DNA of 37,655 nucleotides from Elusimicrobiota bacterium (lineage in GTDB: Bacteria; Elusimicrobiota; Elusimicrobia; Elusimicrobiales; UBA9959), in contig DMXM01000011.1 of the NCBI GenBank assembly GCA_003482905.1, positions 1-37,655 of the forward strand, written 5' to 3'. Positions within the stretch are counted from its first letter, which is position 1. Every line of letters starts with the position of its first letter. The translations under genes and the position numbers were made by a program. Positions 1-5,586 of the stretch are shown in pieces. The notes below the pieces were generated by a model. It ran no database searches. It was not told the DNA's origin and was given only the letters and a program-made list of their open reading frames with translations.

Positions 1-139
1 GGCTTTAAGGGGAGCAGTGGAGGCTGCTGTTTTTGACTACCTGCGAAGGCCCGATGGCGCTTACCCAAATCGCGAAAAATGGCTCAAGCTGTACACTTTG
101 GACCGGCGGAAACTGTACACTTTTGGACCGCCGCTAACA
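1..139. mobile_element. End of an insertion sequence, probably IS21-like
   Basis: Two 21-base direct repeats, at 89-109 and 113-133, differ by only a few bases and both carry the core TGTACACTTTxGGACCG. Short tandem direct repeats of this TGTACACTTTTG-CACCGG type are what I associate with the ends of IS21-family elements. The likely outer tip is the CTAACA at about 134-139, because the truncated Fic reading frame begins immediately beyond it. The body of the element, with any transposase or helper ATPase, would lie left of the window. The family assignment rests on remembered end-sequence resemblance only. Bases 1-88 contain no protein end that I recognise. Confidence 0.4.
89..133. repeat. 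Two tandem 21-bp direct repeats at the IS end
   Basis: Copy 1 is at 89-109 and copy 2 at 113-133, separated by AAA, giving a 24-bp period. The second copy has one extra T in the T run and CCGCCG where the first has CCGGCGG. Such spaced copies commonly serve as transposase binding sites in IS21-type ends. The repeat itself is seen directly; its role is inferred. Confidence 0.7.
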
Positions 140-373
140 ATTGGGATAACCAAGAGCCTTTTTCCCCTCCATCAGGCCCTTTACAGCCTCAAGGGAGAGC
201 GTACACCCCTCTATGGCGGTTGAACCCCAGGCGGCGCGGGCCATGGCGTCCTTTACAAGGGAAGGCACCCAGGGGACCTTTATAGCAGAAGCGCGGATCT
301 GCTCTTTAATCTCCGTTATGCTTTCCAGGAGGCGATAGACCCGTGCCGGGACTTTAAATTCAGGCTTATACAT
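134..373 (-). pseudogene. Fic family protein, N-terminal fragment truncated by the IS end
   Basis: About 79 codons remain. The segment STAIEGCTLSLEAV at residues 51-64 is the hallmark of the N-terminal region of Fic/DOC adenylyltransferases, where the (S/T)xxIEGN helix carries autoinhibitory or dimer contacts. Intact proteins of this family run to about 300-380 residues, with the catalytic HPFxxGNGR motif well downstream. Here the frame passes into the insertion-sequence end and stops after about three foreign codons, so the Fic core is absent and AMP-transfer activity is not expected. The ATG at 373 sits six bases after a good minus-strand -10, so the message would be leaderless. It shares the accessory patch with an AbiE toxin-antitoxin pair, whose toxin gene ends 51 bases upstream. 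Confidence 0.65.
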
Positions 374-379
374 GCATAA

Positions 380-408
380 AGTTTACATAAAGTTATTCGT
401 AAAGTCAA
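380..408 (-). promoter_or_regulatory. Promoter of the fic fragment (leaderless type)
   Basis: On the minus strand, TTGACT (403-408) and TAAACT (380-385) are separated by exactly 17 bases. Only six bases lie between the -10 and the ATG at 373, so transcription would begin at or next to the start codon. No Shine-Dalgarno sequence is present. Confidence 0.55.
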
Positions 409-424
409 AAGCGTTACTGACTGG

Positions 425-1462
425 CTAAGGCGTCAGCTTTATGCTGCCATTGATGCTGCCCTCAAGCCGTTTTAATTCCTGAATAATTTTATCCCACTTG
501 GGGGATTCCCCAAAGATCATCGCCTGCATCGCGTCATAGTCCCTTCGTAGCCCGTCAACCCGCGCATCGGGAGGAACCAGGTGAAAGGTTCCAGGCTTTG
601 CGGTATCGTAATTTGCCCAGGCTTGCGCAAAAAATAAGGATTTATGCTTAACGACCCGCTCCAAGAGGTCTCCACTTTTAAGTGCCTGATGCCCGATGCT
701 ATGGCGGCATAAGCAATAAAGATCGTAGTAGTGCCGCGATAACCGCTCTTTTGACGGTTTGTCTGACGGGCGATGATACTCCGCGTGGAGCAAAGTTGCC
801 TTTTCCCAGAATGTGCGTTCAGCAGCCAGTGTGCGCACTTTGCAAGTTGGCACAACAAACATCCCCGGGAAGTCCTCAGCGGCATAGGGCTTCAGTTCAG
901 CGTCTACAGCCGGCCAGTCATCGGAACGGGCTCCCATTTCCAGACGAATTGCAGGCCTTATATAAGGGAGCGCACCCGATAGGTCACTCACAGGATACGA
1001 AAAGACCACGGTTTGCGGATCAGCGGCATCAAGCTTAACCGTCCAACCGGAAGTTCCCAGTACCGTAGCAAAATCCTTCCGCAGTGCCGGGAGCAGCTTA
1101 TTGAGCACTGCTTGCTGACAATGAGCCGTTAAATCATCGAGTCGGCGACGCCTCTCTTTGTTCGTTATTCCAATTTGTTCCGGGTCACGGTCAGTGGCGA
1201 ACCCCAAGTCACGGCGGCTCAAAGACAAATCCACATCCTCGGAAAAGCGTTCAATTACATTGAACACCTTAGAGAGAGATGTGCCGCCCTTAAAAATCAG
1301 TTGCGGGTGAAATTGCAAGACTTCAAAGAGCCTGTGCAAAGTCCAGCAGACCCAGAAATCTTTTTCTATAATCGGCGCTGCGATCCTGGGCGTGTGCCGG
1401 GCTTCCGCAGTTTCGAATAATTGAGCTCGCTCACGTGATGAGATTTTTGCCACCGAATCCAT
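425..1462 (-). CDS. AbiEii/AbiGii-family nucleotidyltransferase toxin
   Basis: This 345-residue protein has the AbiEii core. KGGTSLSKVF at about 58-67, followed by RFSEDVDLSL, forms the GS-type nucleotidyltransferase motif with the two metal-binding acidic residues of DVD. The later WEKATLLH and HYYDLY stretches are conserved in the family. AbiEii toxins are type IV toxin-antitoxin or phage-abortive-infection nucleotidyltransferases; some members modify tRNA 3' ends (family knowledge). The start ATG lies one base after the stop of the upstream antitoxin gene, so the pair is translationally coupled. The length is close to that of family members and the motif residues are intact, so the gene is probably functional. 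Its base composition is visibly less GC-rich than the rest of the window, in keeping with horizontal acquisition. Confidence 0.88.
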   Translation of the reverse strand: MDSVAKISSRERAQLFETAEARHTPRIAAPIIEKDFWVCWTLHRLFEVLQFHPQLIFKGGTSLSKVFNVIERFSEDVDLSLSRRDLGFATDRDPEQIGITNKERRRRLDDLTAHCQQAVLNKLLPALRKDFATVLGTSGWTVKLDAADPQTVVFSYPVSDLSGALPYIRPAIRLEMGARSDDWPAVDAELKPYAAEDFPGMFVVPTCKVRTLAAERTFWEKATLLHAEYHRPSDKPSKERLSRHYYDLYCLCRHSIGHQALKSGDLLERVVKHKSLFFAQAWANYDTAKPGTFHLVPPDARVDGLRRDYDAMQAMIFGESPKWDKIIQELKRLEGSINGSIKLTP

Positions 1463-1463
1463 G

Positions 1464-2078
1464 CTAACGATCCTTGTTAATTATCCGCTCAATTACCGGG
1501 CGCATCCAAAGAGTTGCATGCCGCAAATCCTGACACAATTGGGCCTTTGCATCTGAGGGCAGAGTTTGCCGGAGACGCCTCACTATTTCCTCATTTGAAT
1601 TATCCCGTTTCAGATACCGCAAAGCTTCAAACACCATAGCACTGATTTCACCGCTGACGGCCATTCTTCTGGGAGAGACATGCCGGAAGTTTAGCGAGTA
1701 AGACCCTACAGTGATGCTCCGTGAGGGTCCATTTGTCAGGTAAGCTCGTTTTGCCGGAACCTGCGTGGAGAGTCCAAGCAGATTAGCTGCCAATGCGCCT
1801 GTGGCCACTATCCTGCTGCCGGTTCGCCGGGCTACTGCCTGCGCCACGGCATCAGCGGAAGGAGGCAACTCGCCGCCGAGTTTATTATTGATTGCGGGAT
1901 AGTGGTAAAACGCGGTTCCGATCCGCCGGATAGTACCAGTACGAGCAAGGCGAGACAATGCCTGGCGAACGGCATCCGGATGTCCGGCATCCAGAAACTC
2001 CGTGCCGAAAAATACGGTGCCGCGACCGCGACGAACCACTTTCTCCATGATCTTCTTTTCAATCGTCTTTGAAATCAT
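1464..2078 (-). CDS. DUF6088 / AbiEi-like antitoxin and autorepressor
   Basis: This 204-residue protein has an N-terminal winged-helix region (about residues 10-60, including RQALSRLARTGTIRRIG) and a mixed alpha/beta C-terminal region, as in the AbiEi/DUF6088 antitoxins that pair with AbiEii toxins. The gene directly precedes the toxin with one base between them. AbiEi proteins neutralise the toxin and repress their own operon by binding inverted repeats in the promoter. A matching TGTCACA/TGTGACA palindrome flanks the -10 element just upstream. The ATG at 2078 is preceded by AAAGG about 12 bases away. The assignment rests on fold-type pattern, partner and operator; exact family membership was not searched. 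Confidence 0.8.
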   Translation of the reverse strand: MISKTIEKKIMEKVVRRGRGTVFFGTEFLDAGHPDAVRQALSRLARTGTIRRIGTAFYHYPAINNKLGGELPPSADAVAQAVARRTGSRIVATGALAANLLGLSTQVPAKRAYLTNGPSRSITVGSYSLNFRHVSPRRMAVSGEISAMVFEALRYLKRDNSNEEIVRRLRQTLPSDAKAQLCQDLRHATLWMRPVIERIINKDR

Positions 2079-2092
2079 ATAGGCTTAACCTT

Positions 2093-2130
2093 TGTCACAC
2101 TAATATATAGTTTTTTGTGACAGGATTCAA
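2093..2130 (-). promoter_or_regulatory. abiE promoter with overlapping operator palindrome
   Basis: Minus-strand promoter: -35 TTGAAT (2125-2130), 17-base spacer, -10 TATATT (2102-2107). Seven-base arms TGTCACA (2093-2099) and TGTGACA (2116-2122) form an inverted repeat with a 16-base spacer. One arm lies in the promoter spacer, and the other overlaps the predicted start of transcription. This is the expected place for a negatively autoregulating antitoxin to bind. Confidence 0.7.
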
Positions 2131-2310
2131 GTAAGATCCCTCCAATTTAGTGTATTCCACCGCTTATGATGACACTGGGATCGGCCTTTTATTGGGTGTT
2201 GGCCGGTCTTGCCCACCACATAGCAACTCTGAGGCCCTGATCCACAGGAAAGTGACCGGTTGAGAATGGTGATCGGATTGGTGATTAGAAAATGCTATCT
2301 TGTTAGCAGA

Positions 2311-3597
2311 ATGACAATACGGCCAGGAATTATTTTCCCCGCGTTGCTGATTTTCTGCGTTTGTATTACCCTCCCGGTGCCGCCATCTTTTTGCCAGGAC
2401 GGGGACGCACAGCAGGCGGCGGGAGACTCTCAGGATGAACTGAAGGCACTGGGAGCCCCCGAGGGTCAGTACAGCATTCCCAACCGCAAATTGGATATAA
2501 CCATCCGGGGAGGCATCCAGCCCGGCATCGATGTGCCGCCTGGCGGCATATCCCTGCATACCAGCGCAGGGACCCTGCGGCTGGAACCAGGTCAGGCCGG
2601 CCGGCCCGCAAAAGCCGCCGCGGGCTCCCAGGCATCCGACAATCCATCGCGAATACGTCCCTACGTCATATTTGTAACCGGTCTAACAGGCCTTTACCTT
2701 ATTATTTCGCTAGTCCCGCTGGTATTCCCCGGCCTAGCGCGCAAACCCGCAAAAGAAGTCATTGTACTGGACGCCGGAAGCCAAAAACAAGCCATTTATC
2801 CCATCATACGCGTTCTGGGCCAGGGCGGAATGGGCGTGGTTTATGAGGCGCACGACCGCGTGCTGGACCGCAAAGTCGCGATAAAGAAGATGCGCGAGGA
2901 AATACGCGACAGCGTGACCGAGCGAGAGTACTTGATCAGAGAAGCGAAGACTGTCGCTAAATTGCACCATCCTGCCATAGTGGACATCTATTCGATCGTT
3001 GAGCAGGGAAACGACCTTTATCTGGTTTTTGAGTTCGTGGATGGAAATACCGTGGCCGAGCTGCTGAAAAAAAAGGGGCGGTTCTCGCTTGCCGAGACGA
3101 AAGACCTCCTTAAACCCGTGTCAGACGCGCTTGATTTCGCGCACGGCAACAACGTGATACACCGTGATCTTAAACCATCGAACGTAATGGTCACGGAGCT
3201 GGGATTTGTAAAGGTCATGGACTTCGGCTTAGCCCGCCAGGCGGAAAAGTTTATTGTAAAGGAGGCTCCCGTGGAAGCCCGCACCGAACTTGCCAGCTGT
3301 GTTGCCGGAACCCCGCTCTACATGTCCCCGGAAGCCGAACGCGGGATGGTATGCAGGGAGTCCGACATATACTCCCTCGGCGTGATGACCTTCGAGATGC
3401 TGACCGGCAGTGTGCCGTTCCCAGTGGCTAGAACCGCGGGCGTAAAAGCCGCCCGGAATTACACAAAGCCTTCTGAAACTGTCCCGGGGCTTTCTGAAGA
3501 GGTAGACTTGCTCATTGCCGATATGCTCCACCCCGACCCCGACAAAAGGCCCCATTCAGCCGGAGAGTTCTGGCGGCGGCTTGCGTCCATCTGTTGA
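2311..3597 (+). CDS. Membrane serine/threonine protein kinase with C-terminal kinase domain
   Basis: This 428-residue protein (from ATG 2311) has a Sec-type signal peptide (residues 1-28), a Gly/Pro-rich extracytoplasmic segment of about 85 residues, one TM helix (118-140) and a complete Hanks-type kinase domain. Visible kinase elements are the GQGGMG loop (170-175), VAIKK with the ATP-anchoring lysine at 192, HRDLKPSN (284-291), DFG (304-306), SPE in place of APE (339-341) and a C-terminal KRP. PknB-like kinases usually place the kinase N-terminal to the TM, so the order here is reversed. A TTG start at 2260 has an AGGAA ribosome site and would add 17 residues; 2311 was chosen because it gives a clean signal peptide. 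The gene converges on the chemosensory operon's cheY. The substrate is unknown. Confidence 0.85.
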   Translation: MTIRPGIIFPALLIFCVCITLPVPPSFCQDGDAQQAAGDSQDELKALGAPEGQYSIPNRKLDITIRGGIQPGIDVPPGGISLHTSAGTLRLEPGQAGRPAKAAAGSQASDNPSRIRPYVIFVTGLTGLYLIISLVPLVFPGLARKPAKEVIVLDAGSQKQAIYPIIRVLGQGGMGVVYEAHDRVLDRKVAIKKMREEIRDSVTEREYLIREAKTVAKLHHPAIVDIYSIVEQGNDLYLVFEFVDGNTVAELLKKKGRFSLAETKDLLKPVSDALDFAHGNNVIHRDLKPSNVMVTELGFVKVMDFGLARQAEKFIVKEAPVEARTELASCVAGTPLYMSPEAERGMVCRESDIYSLGVMTFEMLTGSVPFPVARTAGVKAARNYTKPSETVPGLSEEVDLLIADMLHPDPDKRPHSAGEFWRRLASIC

Positions 3598-3657
3598 CAA
3601 TTTAAGATCAATAGTGACCGGCTCCACGGATATACCACCATCCCGGGGCTTACCACC

Positions 3658-4044
3658 TTATGTCAACCTAGGCAGGCAGCGTTCCAGCGCTTCTTTCATG
3701 GTCAGCGGGTTAAAAGGTTTTACCAGGTAATTGTTAACGCCCAGGGCCACCGCCTTGCGGCGGTCTGGCTCGTCCTCCTGACTGGTCAGCATTATAACCG
3801 GCAGTGCCGCCACCTCCGGGGAATTCCTTACGTAGTACAGGAGTTCCAGGCCGGTCATTTCAGGCATCATCAAGTCGGTTATCAGCAGGTCAAAGCGGGA
3901 AGCGAGCAGCAGGTTGACCGCTTCAAGCCCGTTTTCAGCCTCAGCCACCTCGCACTGGCGCACTGTTTCCAAGTAGGCTCGCAGGAGGCGCCTTATTATC
4001 GCCTGGTCGTCTACCACCAAGACCCTTTGCTTGCTATTTTCCAT
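3658..4044 (-). CDS. cheY: CheY-like single-domain response regulator
   Basis: This 128-residue protein is a receiver domain only. It has an acidic pocket VVDD (10-13), phospho-acceptor D57 in ITDLMMPEMTG, T87 in MLTSQ, and K109 in the LVKPF motif. It is the last gene of the chemosensory operon, ten bases after cheW, so CheA is the probable phosphodonor. It has no output domain, so its effect must come from binding another protein, such as a motor component or the neighbouring kinase. The frame is open for 43 more codons upstream, but those overlap the end of cheW; the ATG at 4044 starts exactly at the receiver fold. Confidence 0.88.
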   Translation of the reverse strand: MENSKQRVLVVDDQAIIRRLLRAYLETVRQCEVAEAENGLEAVNLLLASRFDLLITDLMMPEMTGLELLYYVRNSPEVAALPVIMLTSQEDEPDRRKAVALGVNNYLVKPFNPLTMKEALERCLPRLT

Positions 4045-4054
4045 GATAGTCGCT

Positions 4055-4522
4055 CTAGCGGCGCGCCTTTGCTGCTGCCTCGTTAAAAGCGCCGTGTTCC
4101 TCTTCAGTGAAGATAGTCGCGGGATCGAGGACCATAACAATATCGTCCCCTTCCCGCACCACTCTGGAAACATTATGGTGGAGGTCTAGCCCCAGGGACT
4201 CCGAGGGATCTATGCTCTCGCCCACAGGTTCGATCTCCCTGACCCCGGAAACCTGGTCAACTATCAGCCCGACAGCGTGCCCGCGTATCTTTATAATAAT
4301 GATCCGGTTGGCGAAACTGTAAGGCCCGGGGACAAGGCCGAGCCGTTTGCGCATATCTATCACCGGCGTCAGGTGGCCGCGGAGATTAATTACCCCCTCC
4401 ACAAAGGCCGGCGCCTGCGGCAGCGGCGTAACCGCCACTATGCGCAGGACCTCGGTTACGTCGGAGACGCTCAACGCGCAGCGGTGCGGGCCCAGGGAGA
4501 AATTTACCAAAACAAGATTCAT
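4055..4522 (-). CDS. cheW: CheW-family chemotaxis coupling protein
   Basis: This 155-residue protein is a single CheW domain. It has the conserved INLRGHLTPVIDMRKRLG core at residues 45-62 and the later GLIVDQVSGVREI segment. CheW bridges receptors to the regulatory domain of CheA. The start overlaps the cheB stop by four bases (ATGA), which indicates translational coupling. It is the second cheW of the operon. Two different couplers are a feature of Wsp-like clusters, where one is paired with the receptor and the other with CheA. Compared with minimal CheW proteins it has a short charged C-terminal tail. Confidence 0.9.
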   Translation of the reverse strand: MNLVLVNFSLGPHRCALSVSDVTEVLRIVAVTPLPQAPAFVEGVINLRGHLTPVIDMRKRLGLVPGPYSFANRIIIIKIRGHAVGLIVDQVSGVREIEPVGESIDPSESLGLDLHHNVSRVVREGDDIVMVLDPATIFTEEEHGAFNEAAAKARR

Positions 4523-5586
4523 AGGTCCCCCACGGGGGAGGCAAGAGTTGATATGAACCGGACTATCTCCCCAAGCTCCATCACGTGCACGGCCGCACCC
4601 CTATCCGCCGCGGCCTTGGGCATGCCATAAACAACGCAGCTTTCCTCGGCCTGGGCTATGGTCAGGGCACCCGCCCGCCGCATGTTGAGCAGCCCCCGTG
4701 CGCCGTCTTCCCCCATACCGGTAAGGATCACGCCCATTGCGGCAGGCCCGGAGGCCTCCGCCACTGAGTCGAACAGCACGTCCGCCGACGGACGGCAGGA
4801 ATTTACAGGGGCTGAGACATCCAGTTCCACGCGCCCGCCGGCTCCCAGGCGCATATGGCAATCGCCCGGGGCAACAAGAACCTCTCCGGGACGGGCGAGC
4901 TCTCCGCGGCTGGCGGCGCGCACCGGCACCTTTACGCCCTGTCCCAGCCATTCCACAAAGCCGGGCATAAATTCGGCCGCCATGTGCTGAACCACCAGGG
5001 TGCACAGCGGAAAACCCGGGGGAAGCTGGCTGAGGACGGCGGACAGCGCCGCAGGCCCGCCGGTAGAAGCCGCTATCGCCAGTATTTCCGGCAGGCGCTG
5101 GGGGCGGGCCGGCCAGGCGGGCACAAGCACGGCCGGTTCTGCCGTTAAAGGCCTCGGCAGACACCGGCGTATCATTTTTATCGGTGCCAACAGTTTCAGC
5201 AGCCGGCGGAAACGGCTGGTCGCCAGGTTGACTTCCTCGTCGTTTGTAAGCCTGGGTTTATAGAAGATATCCAGGGCGCCCGCGGCCAGTGCCTCATAAA
5301 AGACTCCGCGGTCCTTATCTATCTCGGAAGAAGTGAAGATGAGTATAGGCGTGGGCTGGCGCCACATAATCTCGCGGGTGGCCTCCACCCCGTTCATCTC
5401 CGGCATGTCCATGTCCATAACCACTATGGCCGGGCGCAGGCGCAGCACCAGCTCAACGCATTGCCTGCCGTTAACCGCTTCGCCTACTATTTCAAAACCC
5501 AGCTCGGGAGAAAGCCACTGCCGCAGCAGCGCCCTTACGGTGCCGGAGTCGTCGGCCACTATCACGCGCAGCAATTCGCTATTCAT
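4519..5586 (-). CDS. cheB: CheB chemoreceptor methylesterase/deamidase response regulator
   Basis: This 355-residue protein has the full CheB architecture. The receiver domain (residues 7-125) carries D58 in MDMDMPEMNG. After a linker, the methylesterase domain (165-350) carries the catalytic triad S174 in AASTGG, H201 in VVQHM and D294 in GMGEDG. It removes methyl groups from receptors and is activated by CheA phosphorylation, opposing the CheR at the head of the operon. The start ATG lies inside the last codons of cheA (8-base overlap) and the stop overlaps cheW (4 bases). An in-frame extension of 26 codons into cheA is not needed for the fold. Confidence 0.93.
   Translation of the reverse strand: MNSELLRVIVADDSGTVRALLRQWLSPELGFEIVGEAVNGRQCVELVLRLRPAIVVMDMDMPEMNGVEATREIMWRQPTPILIFTSSEIDKDRGVFYEALAAGALDIFYKPRLTNDEEVNLATSRFRRLLKLLAPIKMIRRCLPRPLTAEPAVLVPAWPARPQRLPEILAIAASTGGPAALSAVLSQLPPGFPLCTLVVQHMAAEFMPGFVEWLGQGVKVPVRAASRGELARPGEVLVAPGDCHMRLGAGGRVELDVSAPVNSCRPSADVLFDSVAEASGPAAMGVILTGMGEDGARGLLNMRRAGALTIAQAEESCVVYGMPKAAADRGAAVHVMELGEIVRFISTLASPVGDL

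Noticed and set aside
1..88. Open frame reading into the IS repeats, considered as the end of a transposase or helper ATPase
   Set aside because: The translated residues show no recognisable transposase or IstB C-terminus, and the frame runs through the repeat copies.
3594..3666. Inverted repeat GTTGACA ... TGTCAAC between the kinase and cheY ends
   Set aside because: The seven-base arms are about 60 bases apart, include coding bases at both ends and have no T run, so a terminator or operator role is not supported.
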